Origin: Calothrix sp. NIES-2098
GTDB taxonomy: Bacteria > Cyanobacteriota > Cyanobacteriia > Cyanobacteriales > Nostocaceae
Reading direction: 5' to 3'
DNA length: 64,000 nucleotides
NCBI GenBank assembly: GCA_002368175.1
Contig: AP018172.1
Span: 1,548,001 to 1,612,000 of the forward strand
Shown: positions 27,796-36,051 of the stretch, piece after piece
How the letters are laid out: the number at the start of each line of letters is the position of its first letter
Numbering within the stretch: position 1 is the stretch's first letter
Notes under the pieces: model-generated
Seen by the model: only the letters and a program-made list of their open reading frames with translations
The model's database searches: none
What the model was told of the DNA's origin: nothing
Made by a program: the position numbers and the translations under genes

Positions 27796-28340
27796 ATGAA
27801 CCAAAGCCTGCCTCAAGATTTAGACCCAGAAAGCTTGAACCAGTTACCGAAAGAAAAACTGGTAGAGATAATTATTGAGCAGAGCAAGGTAATACGTGAA
27901 TTACAGAAAACAGTATTAGAACTACAGCAAGAAATAGAAAGTTTAAAAGTCAGCAGAGATTTAGACAGCAAAACCTCATCTAAGCCCCCATCAGGGGACA
28001 TCCTCAAAAAAAGTGAAAACAAAAAAGCAGCACCGCAAGAACAATCAAATCATCCCAAAAGAAAGCCAGGTGGGCAACCAGGGCATCAAGGTAAGACCCG
28101 TAAGGGTTTTGGTAGAGTAGATCGTTGTGAAATCTTACGTCCTCTTAATTGTGTCTGTTGTGGTCAAAAAGCGTTTGCGGCTGTGGCAGTAAAAGTAGAA
28201 AAAAGTCTGTAGCACAACTAGTAGAGCGTCCCATTGAAATAGTTGAGTATCAACGCCATACGTGCCAGTGTGAGTACTGTGGCAATATACAAACAGTCTC
28301 TTGGCCACAAGATATCATCCCAGGACAAGATTTAGGAGAG
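27796..28340 (+). pseudogene. IS66-family transposase remnant, frameshifted and 3'-truncated
   Basis: The first frame (27796-28212) encodes an N-terminal coiled coil (about 20-60), then SKPPSGD and KRKPGGQPGHQG, hallmarks of IS66 TnpC proteins, and the start of a zinc finger (CVCCGQKAFA). Reading continues in the -1 frame after an A6 run at about 28199-28204 (KSVAQLVERPIEIVEYQRH, then CQCEYCG). Homology stops near 28340 at GQDLG, long before the DDE domain. The element is dead. The frame change sits on A AAA AAG, a classic slippery heptamer, so programmed -1 slippage cannot be excluded for the ancestral gene. The start is supported by GAGGAGGAG ahead of the ATG. Confidence 0.8.
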
Positions 28341-28701
28341 GGATTGTTCTACATTCACCCATTAAGTTGAGATATAAGTGTTCAAATAGTTCCCAACAAA
28401 GTTCCTGCTTTGCATTACTCCAAGCAACAGCATTCGAGGTTAAGGTGATGCTAGATTCACACACGTCAAACATTGCACATTCTCCCTCAACCGTTGTCTT
28501 GACAGTGTACTCCTCAAAAGGATGAGGCAATGGATCTTCTGCCTTACCTTCTAGGATGGCTCGTGCGGCCATTGGGTGGAGAAGCTTTAAGGTTTCTAGC
28601 TGATACTGTTTGTTGGAGCAATCAAACGTATTATGCGTGTTCAGAGTATAGTGCAGAAGTTGAGGCATGTTATATTTCAGTTCACAAACATAATCGTTCA
28701 C
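28315..28701 (-). CDS. Hypothetical protein overlapping the IS66 remnant
   Basis: The product has 128 residues with no recognised domain. The sequence has reasonable composition (MPQLLHYTLNTHNTFDC, HPMAARAILEGKAEDPLPHP, VKTTVEGECAMFDVCES) and looks protein-like rather than a frame shadow. A start at residue 12 (MPQLLHY) is as likely as the first Met. Its last codons overlap the end of the transposase remnant in the opposite direction, which suggests the insertion landed against it or truncated it. Confidence 0.45.
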   Translation of the reverse strand: MNDYVCELKYNMPQLLHYTLNTHNTFDCSNKQYQLETLKLLHPMAARAILEGKAEDPLPHPFEEYTVKTTVEGECAMFDVCESSITLTSNAVAWSNAKQELCWELFEHLYLNLMGECRTIPLLNLVLG

Positions 28702-29079
28702 TGATAGTGCTTGTTTGTGCTTTTTTAATCAACAGTTTTAGTGAATATTAAATAATGAAGTTTCCTAATAAATTAAACTTTACCCTCTTCACTATAGCCA
28801 CCGTGTTGTCATAACTATCGTTAATTATAAAAAGTAACGGGTACCTGTACCAAAGGTTAAACATACTTAAACACATGCTCTTATTTAAAATTGCGTTCAT
28901 ATATCAAGAATTAACTTGAATTCTTATAACAAATTAAGGATGATTTTTATAGTGACTCTATATGCACTTAAGAGGTAACAAGCATCGAGTCTTATGTGAA
29001 AGAAGGAGCGACGATATTAGGATATCAATTCGCACCCTCATTTCAATAACGAAGAATTTGTTAATTTTGAACTATAGGT
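28702..29079. other. AT-rich spacer with a possible gene remnant
   Basis: There is no intact gene. A 25-codon tail (28969-29049, ending ILGYQFAPSFQ) may be the eroded end of a lost gene. Otherwise I see nothing. Confidence 0.35.
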
Positions 29080-29394
29080 ATGTACGCAATTACATGTGAG
29101 TTAGACACTGATACGTTAGGCAAAACGTACCACAATCCTTCCTATCAAAACGCCTATAACGACATTAAAGCCGTCTTGCAACAACATGGCTTTGGGCGAC
29201 AGCAAGGCAGTGTGTATTTTGGAAATAACTCCGTTGATCCGGTCACATGCGTCATTGCAGTCATGGATCTTGCTCAAAAATTCTCGTGGTTTGCTCCCTC
29301 AGTCAGAGATATTAGGATGCTCAGAATCGAAGATAATAACGACCTGACACCAGCAATTAATAAAGCGCTGGCTCTTGCCCAAAGCACTAAGTAA
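29080..29394 (+). CDS. vapD: VapD-family endoribonuclease (virulence-associated protein D)
   Basis: The product has 104 residues and matches the VapD family over its length: MYAITCELDTDTLGKTYHNP at the start, AYNDIKAVLQQHGF, QQGSVYFGN, TCVIAVMDLAQKF and the signature SVRDIRMLRIEDNNDLTPA. Family members have a Cas2-like ferredoxin fold and cleave RNA; some act as toxins with a small partner, others occur alone. No antitoxin gene is visible next to it. It lies next to the replication gene, a common place for plasmid maintenance functions. Confidence 0.88.
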   Translation: MYAITCELDTDTLGKTYHNPSYQNAYNDIKAVLQQHGFGRQQGSVYFGNNSVDPVTCVIAVMDLAQKFSWFAPSVRDIRMLRIEDNNDLTPAINKALALAQSTK

Positions 29395-29544
29395 CTATTG
29401 ATTGTTAACATATTCCGCCGTTAACATAGCTTCTACTCATGTGGTAGAAAACAAAGCTGCTCAATGAATTAAATAAGCATAGTTAAAAAGTAGCAATTAC
29501 TATAATTGAGCAAAAATTCTGTTTCACGGAAAAAGATTCTCCTC

Positions 29545-30600
29545 CTACGATGGCCGCCATTTCAAATTAAATTTTTCGCATATCATTTCTAACTCTTCTT
29601 TCGTAGGCTGAGGAGATGTACGTGGTTTAATTCTGACAATAGTATTTGAGAGTTCTTCTAATGGTGGTGTTTCTCGTTGTAGTTGTGGTGCTTTCTGTGG
29701 GGTATTAATTGATGACCGTTCAAAACGTACATAGTGCACTCCTCTTCTAGGAGAATAAAACCTTTCTGATGCTGAAAGCGGGATGAGAAACCCTTTCTCT
29801 TCTAACTCTTTTATAGCTTGTTTCAGTTTGGCTTTTAAATTTGTAGTATCCCCATATTCGCTTAAGCCAATATGATTATAAGCGAAATTTTTTAATTCAA
29901 ATTCTAGAGATTTTGAATGATAAAATCGCTTATCTAAGAAACGAAACATCCTTTTTGCTATAGGAGTGCTTAAACTCGTATAAAAATCAAAGTTAAGACG
30001 CTTAATATTTCCTGCTTGAAAGCTTTTAAAAATGACTGAACCCCAAGTTATTCGTGATAACCCAGCATGTGGATTGCCTAAGGAAAGTTTTAGCTCTTTA
30101 CGTCGTCGTTCTTTATCATAGATTGAAATTGAATCTATGATATTAAATCCTTCTTTTACCCAAGATTGAATAGATTTATCCCACCATGCTTTATCATAAA
30201 AAAGATGAACTCCAAGCCATAGGCGCAGGGAATTTTCAACCCTTCTATAACTTACTCCATCATCTTTCCAGCCTAAGAGCTTAATAATTTCGTACCGTGT
30301 AAAAAATATTTCTTTGTCAGTAAAATTATTTTGTGCACTTAGTTGGATGAGAGCAAGAATAACTTCTTCATCTCTACTCGTAGGAAGTCCAAAAGGTTCT
30401 GAAGCAGTAATAGTGAGAGTACGAGTGACAGGTTTTTTTTCTGCTTCATGATATATCGTATCAACAAAGATTAAACTTCTTTGTCCCGCTTGCCGTTTAC
30501 CTAATGCCGCAATAGGAAATTCAGCCAAGTTCATTTCGTCACGCCCCTGAAAATTGCGTTGCTCAACTTCTTCTCTCTGCTTGGTAGAGTTTTTTTTCAT
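29545..30600 (-). CDS. Plasmid replication initiator protein
   Basis: The product has 352 residues if it starts at 30600 (MKKNSTKQREEVE); an upstream ATG at 30696 is less likely because it would add a Lys/Asn-rich stretch. The sequence matches the replication initiator protein A type: ARTLTITASEPFGLPTSRDEEVILAL-like region about 75-105, then winged-helix-like segments (FFTRYEIIKLLGWKDDG; SYRRVENSLRLW; LSTPIAKRMFRFLDKRFY), with a C-terminal region ending in a Pro-rich tail. It would bind iterons and open the origin. Nine iterons lie directly upstream (30715-30909), which is strong support. The gene shows that this part of the window is, or was, an autonomous replicon. Confidence 0.85.
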   Translation of the reverse strand: MKKNSTKQREEVEQRNFQGRDEMNLAEFPIAALGKRQAGQRSLIFVDTIYHEAEKKPVTRTLTITASEPFGLPTSRDEEVILALIQLSAQNNFTDKEIFFTRYEIIKLLGWKDDGVSYRRVENSLRLWLGVHLFYDKAWWDKSIQSWVKEGFNIIDSISIYDKERRRKELKLSLGNPHAGLSRITWGSVIFKSFQAGNIKRLNFDFYTSLSTPIAKRMFRFLDKRFYHSKSLEFELKNFAYNHIGLSEYGDTTNLKAKLKQAIKELEEKGFLIPLSASERFYSPRRGVHYVRFERSSINTPQKAPQLQRETPPLEELSNTIVRIKPRTSPQPTKEELEMICEKFNLKWRPS

Positions 30601-30714
30601 AGTTTTAACTAAAAAATTAAAAATAAGCGAAGCGTTCCTATTTTTTATATTTATATATTTTTTATATTTACCTTGAAAAAAATTAAATATTATCAATAGG
30701 TTACAAGTTACTTT

Positions 30715-30909
30715 CCTACCTCAAATAACGGTACTTTCCTAACTAAAATAACGGTATTTTCCTACCTCAGATAACGGTACTTTCCTAACTAAAATAACGG
30801 TATCCCTACCTCAGATAACGGTATTCCTAACTAAAATAACGGTATCCCTACCTTAAATAACGGTAATTCTATCTTAGACAACGGTATTTTCCTACCTTAA
30901 ATAACGGTA
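30715..30909. repeat. Nine-iteron replication origin
   Basis: Nine 19-bp direct repeats of consensus CCTAMCTHARATAACGGTA start at 30715, 30738, 30761, 30784, 30805, 30826, 30847, 30868 (most diverged) and 30891, spaced 21-23 bp (two helical turns). Odd copies mainly read CCTACCTCA or CCTACCTTA, and even copies CCTAACTAA. They lie immediately upstream of the initiator gene, as in iteron-controlled plasmid origins. A DnaA-box-like TTATCAACA (about 31014) lies to the right in AT-rich DNA. Confidence 0.9.
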
Positions 30910-31352
30910 GTTAAAAGAGTAAAATTTTTTCAAGGGGATATTTTTGATGTAAACGAGAGCAATTCACGTTTAAAAACAGATAGATAAGCTTGGTAATAAA
31001 CTTTTGATACTTTATCAACAGGACAGTCAATGCTTAAATTATTAGTCGATAAGTGTTTTATTTTGGTAAATTAGAAGGTTATCAATGGAAATTTAGGAGA
31101 AAATATTCATCATTTAGTTAACGGTAGGTACTCTACCAACTGTGGTTATCTCTATCTAAGCTACAAGAGGTTATAATTTGTGTTAAAAGTATATCAAAGA
31201 AACTTAATTAAAGCTATTAAGAAAGGCAAGAAGGGGAGGATTATTTACAAGTAAGGGGAAATGGCTTGTACATAGTTAAGCTTATTAAAATCAATTCTAC
31301 GACGTTAAATAACCGTACAGGTGCAATCGTCTCCCAAAGTGAACCATTTTGA
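30910..31352. other. AT-rich region beside the iterons, probable origin unwinding zone
   Basis: There is no gene. The region is rich in A/T with T6 and A-tract runs and contains TTATCAACA-like motifs. Near 31304-31317 TTAAATAACCGTAC resembles an iteron variant. It fits the DNA-unwinding part of an iteron origin. Confidence 0.5.
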
Positions 31353-31769
31353 TTATGTTCGATTACGTTGAGATGAGGAAGGAACGCTTTTTTTCTTGGA
31401 TAATGCAGACGCTTGTGGAGAAGATGAAATTGTTTTTTTCGATTTCTTTACGGGTTTGCGTTGAGCAGTAGGAGTGGAAAAAGAGAGCATAAGGGCAAAG
31501 CTACGAATAATATGTTCTGCAAAAAACTCTACGGTCACGCCCTTCATGTGAGCTTCTTGGGTTATCTGTTCAAGTTCATTAGGTGAAAGAAATACAGTCA
31601 AGGAATTCTTAGATGAATGTTTCTTAGGAGCAGACTGGTTGACGATAAGAGATTGAGATTGAGCGTAACTCTGATATCGAGCAATCTCTTTGCGATTTTT
31701 CACTGGAGTTATCTTGCCTTGCTTAAATGCAGCTTCGATTTCTTTTTCTTCCTTACTTAGTTTGCTCAT
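31353..31769 (-). CDS. brnA: BrnA-like antitoxin
   Basis: The product has 138 residues. A charged N terminus (SKEEKEIEAAFKQGKI) is followed by a short DNA-binding-like segment with KNSLTVFLSPNELEQITQEA and a Lys/Ser-rich, probably disordered tail. It lies six bases downstream of the BrnT-like toxin gene on the same strand, the usual toxin-first order of brnTA. BrnA proteins neutralise BrnT and repress the operon. The long basic tail is unusual for the family. Confidence 0.7.
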   Translation of the reverse strand: MSKLSKEEKEIEAAFKQGKITPVKNRKEIARYQSYAQSQSLIVNQSAPKKHSSKNSLTVFLSPNELEQITQEAHMKGVTVEFFAEHIIRSFALMLSFSTPTAQRKPVKKSKKTISSSPQASALSKKKSVPSSSQRNRT

Positions 31770-31775
31770 AAGTAT

Positions 31776-32048
31776 CTAAGTACCCAAATATGTACGAGTT
31801 GCAAGCCTACTCTTGTACGCAGTTGTTAAAAATATTTTTTTGTTATCTTCTACAAAAGGAACGACATATGCATATCCTTCTATCTCAAGAATAAACATTT
31901 TTTGATGAGGATATTTATCTGGATTAGGATGTGGCACAACGTCTAAAAGATATCCTTGCTCAATAGCTAGCACTATTCTCTCAAATGATATCTTTCTCTC
32001 TCGAAGAAGTAACGCATTTTTTTCGGGATTCCATTCATATTTTTTCAC
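31776..32048 (-). CDS. brnT: BrnT-family ribonuclease toxin
   Basis: The product has 90 residues and matches the BrnT pattern: YEWNPEKNALLLRERKISFER at the N terminus, a beta-hairpin region with MFILEIEGYAYVVPFVEDN and a C-terminal IFLTTAYKSR segment. BrnT cleaves RNA and is paired with BrnA. Together they form a type II toxin-antitoxin module that would help keep this replicon or island in the cell. Confidence 0.78.
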   Translation of the reverse strand: MKKYEWNPEKNALLLRERKISFERIVLAIEQGYLLDVVPHPNPDKYPHQKMFILEIEGYAYVVPFVEDNKKIFLTTAYKSRLATRTYLGT

Positions 32049-32253
32049 CTAAAAAGGGTAAATAGATTATCCTTATAGGTCAATGACTAATGTGCAACTC
32101 CTGAACACAACAATGCATTAATAAATAAAAAATTTAAACGTGCAAACTTGATTGTTGTACAACAATCAAAATATAGAATGAGCAATGAATAAAAACAGTT
32201 AAAAAATGCGCTCACAAAAATTGTCAGCGCATCGCGTTGAATATCCTTGAACG

Positions 32254-33174
32254 TTACAAATCCTCGAATAAGTCTAGTTGCTTCTCAGTTGGTGGTGTGT
32301 CATCTCTCGTGCGCTGCTTATTCGCCTTGTGTTGGTGAGCAGTCTGTTGCGGTGCTGGCATCTCCTCAAAAAGGCTCAGTTGGCGGGGAGAAACGTCAAA
32401 CGCATCCTGTACCTGCGGGTCTTTAGATGAAGAAATAAAGGTGAATCTCTCTTCAACCTGTTGCGTGAGCGTAGGTACGTCATGCAGTTCGCGAAATTTC
32501 TTTGCGATAAGAAGCGCAGGAGTATACCTCACACCATACACTTCCAAAGAAAGCGAATTACCATGAATCACAGTGCCAGAAATACCAAGGGCAGACAGTT
32601 GAATGTACGTCATATTGGCGCAGAGCGAATCTAGATCCACTGCTTCAAAGTACATACATTCTTGGGGATTATAGCCCAATTCCTCAATCACCTCCGCAGC
32701 CGCAATTAAAAAGCTTCCTGCTCCTACCGCTGGTTCCTGAAAACTGACATATCCTTTTTGAGTGATCTGCTCATCCAGTAAGTGCTTGTCAATGGAGAGT
32801 CGAGCCATCAGTTTGGCAACGGGATAGGGCATAAAAAATTGCCCTAAATCGGCTTTCCATCCAATGTTGAGTTCTTGATGCAGTTGCCCTAAAAAGTCAC
32901 TCTTCGCGGTGGAAAGCACAAGCTGCACAAGGCCAAACATTTCTGCAAATACCTGCAATGAATCACGATCATAATGTTGAACTATCTCAAGATACCTACG
33001 TTCACCCTGTTCGTAGAGTTCATCCTTTTTTAAAATCCCTTGGTGATACGGTACTTGCTGAGAGGTAATCGTAGCGACTTCTACCCAATCGCGAAACACT
33101 TCGTAGCGGCTTCGTGAATGAACAAGAGAGAGTAATTTGGTTGAGAATTCACGTGTGTAGTTCTCGACTAACAT
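32254..33174 (-). CDS. N6 DNA methylase-like protein lacking the catalytic NPPY motif
   Basis: The product has 306 residues. It has the features of the HsdM/N-6 methylase fold: LGQFFMPYPVAKLMARL (about 132-148), motif I FQEPAVGAGSFLIAAAE (about 165-181), DLDSLCANMTYIQLSALGI and a following IHGNSL. The NPP(Y/F) motif IV expected after this point is missing; the sequence runs into RYTPALLIAKKFREL and a Gln/Lys-rich tail. It may bind AdoMet or DNA without methylating. Plasmid-borne proteins of this kind are common, but their role is unclear. Confidence 0.7.
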   Translation of the reverse strand: MLVENYTREFSTKLLSLVHSRSRYEVFRDWVEVATITSQQVPYHQGILKKDELYEQGERRYLEIVQHYDRDSLQVFAEMFGLVQLVLSTAKSDFLGQLHQELNIGWKADLGQFFMPYPVAKLMARLSIDKHLLDEQITQKGYVSFQEPAVGAGSFLIAAAEVIEELGYNPQECMYFEAVDLDSLCANMTYIQLSALGISGTVIHGNSLSLEVYGVRYTPALLIAKKFRELHDVPTLTQQVEERFTFISSSKDPQVQDAFDVSPRQLSLFEEMPAPQQTAHQHKANKQRTRDDTPPTEKQLDLFEDL

Positions 33175-33326
33175 TTGCTAAAACCTAATTCAACATGAGG
33201 TAAATCAGGTTTTTTCTAGAAGTAATGCAGTATTTTTGTGAGCTATTAATGAGCATTGAAATGGTGGGAAGATAGAATGTCTATTACCTCATTCGCTCAT
33301 CTTCCCAAAAGCGTTTGCTAACCTTG

Positions 33327-33521
33327 TTAATGACTTATATTGTCAGCGATTGAGTGAAGAAAAAATCCGTCGCCTCCCCAAGTTTTACTTTTAAAATCAT
33401 TATTTAATTCTTGATAACAGTGAGCTTTTTGATAGCAATATTCAGCAATCGCCTGAATAACATTTTCTACTCCTACATCGTCTAAGAGTGCCGATAACTG
33501 TTCATGCTGTTCTTCGTTCAT
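33327..33521 (-). CDS. Small hypothetical protein
   Basis: The product has 64 residues and is acidic: EEQHEQLSALLDDVGVENVI, then AEYCYQKAHCYQEL and WGGDGFF. It reads like a real small protein with two amphipathic helices. No family is recognised. It lies in the same orientation as its neighbours. No Shine-Dalgarno sequence stands out. Confidence 0.45.
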   Translation of the reverse strand: MNEEQHEQLSALLDDVGVENVIQAIAEYCYQKAHCYQELNNDFKSKTWGGDGFFLHSIADNISH

Positions 33522-33564
33522 AAATATTACCTCAAAAAACCATTTCTTAATTACCTAATCAAGC

Positions 33565-33894
33565 CTATGCTACATTTCCTACATCATATAACGCATCTCT
33601 TACCTCCTGCTGATGCGTCTCAAGTTTGGCATTGATTTGTTGTATAAGCCACTTTTTAGGCGCATCTTTAGCATTGATTTTTTGGGGAATTCCCAGCTTT
33701 CCTGCTACCTTTCTAGCTTGTCTAACATTAAGCGTCTTTAAAGTATCGTGATGAGGAAGAGTCTTAGTTTCCACAATTATCTCACTGGCACGACGTTTTC
33801 CTTTCTCAATAATCACTGTTTCTGGAGTTACTAACCAGCAGAAGATGCTGAATAAAATAACCCATAAGTACACTGCTAAGAATGCATCAAACAT
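33565..33894 (-). CDS. Single-span membrane protein with a SAP/LEM-like C-terminal helix pair
   Basis: The product has 109 residues. One strong membrane segment (about 3-25, VYLWVILFSIFCWLV) is followed by a basic soluble part with NVRQARKVAGKLGIPQKINA and KKWLIQQINAKLE, reminiscent of short SAP-type nucleic-acid-binding helices. A membrane-tethered DNA-binding role is conceivable, but that is speculation from pattern only. Confidence 0.5.
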   Translation of the reverse strand: MFDAFLAVYLWVILFSIFCWLVTPETVIIEKGKRRASEIIVETKTLPHHDTLKTLNVRQARKVAGKLGIPQKINAKDAPKKWLIQQINAKLETHQQEVRDALYDVGNVA

Positions 33895-34039
33895 AATAAA
33901 AACCTCTTTCTTTCACTGAGGTTACTATTGTGAACACTAATAAAAATTAAGAAAGAGTTATGGAGTATTTTTATGGATAAAATGCATTTTTTATCAAGAA
34001 TAATGCTACAATATACTGAAGTAGCACTGAGGACGAGTT

Positions 34040-34819
34040 ATGGCAGTTACTACCTCTCTTCGCTCGGATAATTTTCAACTATTCCTATCACTTCAATTAG
34101 AGCTTAAAGACGCTGAGAAATACATGCAACGCCTCACCAAAGAGCGTGGTGAATGCATTCAATTTTTCGCGCAAATCGCCGCACCACTCATGAGCAATGC
34201 CGCCAAATCAATTGGCACTATTATTCGCTGTAAATTAGGGCATGAGGAGACTCTTTCTTTCTTATCGCAGGCAGCATTAACACTTCACCGCATCTGGGTA
34301 CGGTGCGCTGACTATGCACCTCTAATTGCCTCAAAAGCGCTTCATTTCTATCAGCAAATAATCGATATCTTACCTTCGGGTACAACGTTGCAATTAGAAT
34401 TACTAGGGCAGGGTGATTATCGTCGGGAATTTGAACCGCCTACGTTAATGCTTCCTACCATTGCGAAGTGGTGGAACCTTCACGCGCACAGTAGAAGTGC
34501 ACCACAGAAGAAATCAGTTCCGAACGATTCACCGCCTGTACAGCTTTGCCTTGCGCTAGAAGCAGGTACGCCTACACAAGGTACCGCACAGGAAGAAGAA
34601 CCTGGGGCATCAGCTCCTCATGCAGGGTGGGTAGCAGGCGATCGCGTGCGCGTAGACGGGGGACATTGTGGCACTATCACTGCTATCAGTGGGAAACAAG
34701 CCCTCATTCAATGGGACAACAACTACAAGGCAACCTATACCCTTGAAGAAATGAAGCGCTATCGCTATCAGAAGGTAAGTGAGAGCAAAAATGATAGCAA
34801 CGCACTCTGTGCAGTATAG
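34040..34819 (+). CDS. Hypothetical protein with C-terminal KOW/SH3-like domain
   Basis: The product has 259 residues. Residues about 1-130 are helical, with no known domain. A variable linker (about 150-195) follows. The C terminus (about 198-245) contains AGDRVRVDGGHCGTITAISG and then ALIQWDNNYKATYTLEEM, resembling a small beta-barrel (KOW or SH3-like) often used for nucleic-acid or protein binding. A reasonable Shine-Dalgarno sequence (GAGGA) lies just before the ATG. The gene probably forms an operon with the next one, 101 bases downstream. Confidence 0.6.
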   Translation: MAVTTSLRSDNFQLFLSLQLELKDAEKYMQRLTKERGECIQFFAQIAAPLMSNAAKSIGTIIRCKLGHEETLSFLSQAALTLHRIWVRCADYAPLIASKALHFYQQIIDILPSGTTLQLELLGQGDYRREFEPPTLMLPTIAKWWNLHAHSRSAPQKKSVPNDSPPVQLCLALEAGTPTQGTAQEEEPGASAPHAGWVAGDRVRVDGGHCGTITAISGKQALIQWDNNYKATYTLEEMKRYRYQKVSESKNDSNALCAV

Positions 34820-34920
34820 GCGATCGCGTCGGCCTATCTTCACTATTGGCTGCCTTGCCTATCGCCGACGTAGGTATGATACAGGAGGGATATTCCCTCA
34901 CACCTTTGACGCTCATCCGT

Positions 34921-35781
34921 ATGTCTTCTCCTGACGTGACTCCAGCAACGCCTACGCCACGCCCAAAAAAGGTACTTCCTTCTCTTGAAGAACTGAGGAA
35001 ATCCATGCCGCCTCCTGCGCAGCACGAGCAGCACGAGCAGCACGCCCAGGAAGATTCATCGTTACAGTTTAAAGCCATAGGCGTGGTGACAGGCGAGGTG
35101 CGCTTTAGCGATGAACGTTCGACTATCACCATTGGTGGTAATGACTACACGTTGCTTTTTATTAAAAAGAAATTACGTGCATTTGAGTCGTTAAAGCGCC
35201 ATGTAGAAACCTCAGGGCAGTCGCGGCAACGGGTGGTGGTGTATCCTAACGTGACGCATTTTCCTAAGAAGGATGAGCCGCATATTGTGGCGTTTCAAGT
35301 CGTAGGCTTTGACCTGGGGCATGAAGAAAATGCCGTGTCAGGAGACTTAGGAGATTTAGAGTTTAAGGTCTCAGGGTTTTGGCAGTTCATCCCTGTGTGC
35401 CCTACGCCCTGCATTACCGTGTTACGCAACTTTACGCGCGAGCGGCTTGAGTTTATGAAGCGAGCTGAACCTGGTCAAAATGTGTGGTTTATGAAGGCAA
35501 GTCATCTTCCCGTGCTCTGGAAAGATGCGCCCGTAAAACCGTATCGGTTTAACCCGAAAGCGGAAAAAGGAACGCAGGGGCATCCCCCCTTTGTGGCGAT
35601 TAAAACCAAGTTTGTACCACAGCGCAATGTGTTTGCGTTCGTCGAGATGGTTGCCGAGCCGCAAGCAACGCCGCCTAAATTCTTAAAGGTCAACAAGAAA
35701 GATAAAGAAGTGGTGCAAGAGGCAAAAAAACAGCAACGCAAGGCAGCAGCAGCGGCGGCGGAAGCACAGGCATCTACCTAG
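34921..35781 (+). CDS. Hypothetical plasmid-type protein
   Basis: The product has about 286 residues if it starts at the ATG at 34921 (MSSPDVTPATPTPRPKK); an upstream in-frame TTG at 34846 would lengthen it. A Pro/His/Gln-rich N terminus precedes a beta-rich core (about 50-220) with RSTITIGGNDYTLLFIKKK and EFKVSGFWQFIPVCPTPCI. The C terminus is Lys/Ala-rich. The beta-strand pattern could be an OB-like fold, suggesting a nucleic-acid binder of the replicon, but there is no named family. It lies downstream of the KOW-like gene. Confidence 0.6.
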   Translation: MSSPDVTPATPTPRPKKVLPSLEELRKSMPPPAQHEQHEQHAQEDSSLQFKAIGVVTGEVRFSDERSTITIGGNDYTLLFIKKKLRAFESLKRHVETSGQSRQRVVVYPNVTHFPKKDEPHIVAFQVVGFDLGHEENAVSGDLGDLEFKVSGFWQFIPVCPTPCITVLRNFTRERLEFMKRAEPGQNVWFMKASHLPVLWKDAPVKPYRFNPKAEKGTQGHPPFVAIKTKFVPQRNVFAFVEMVAEPQATPPKFLKVNKKDKEVVQEAKKQQRKAAAAAAEAQAST

Positions 35782-36051
35782 CACAAGGACAATAAGTGAT
35801 CGCTAGTAAATACAACTTGCTCCCTAGGTCTTATTAGTTTCGCTAAAAATGATGAAGCTACTAGGCAACAAAAAAGAACAATCGTAGGCGATTGTGACAT
35901 GTCATAATTAGGTTATCCTACTTAATATTTTCAACGGTTGCTATGCCTTTTGAAACCAGTCCAGAGGCAATTGATAGTGATGCAGAAATCAAGATATCAA
36001 AATTATCACGAGTGAGTAGTAACTTTTGATAGTAGATTCTTTAAATCCTTT

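Noticed and set aside
27589..27816. 75-residue minus-strand frame overlapping the IS66 start
   Set aside because: It has no recognisable motif, overlaps the transposase start and its ribosome-binding site, and could be a shadow or a fragment. I could not support it as a gene.
30715..30909. Regular short repeats that could be read as a CRISPR array
   Set aside because: Repeats are 19 bp with only 2-4 bases between them, they diverge from each other, and a plasmid initiator gene is adjacent. This is an iteron array. No cas genes are present.
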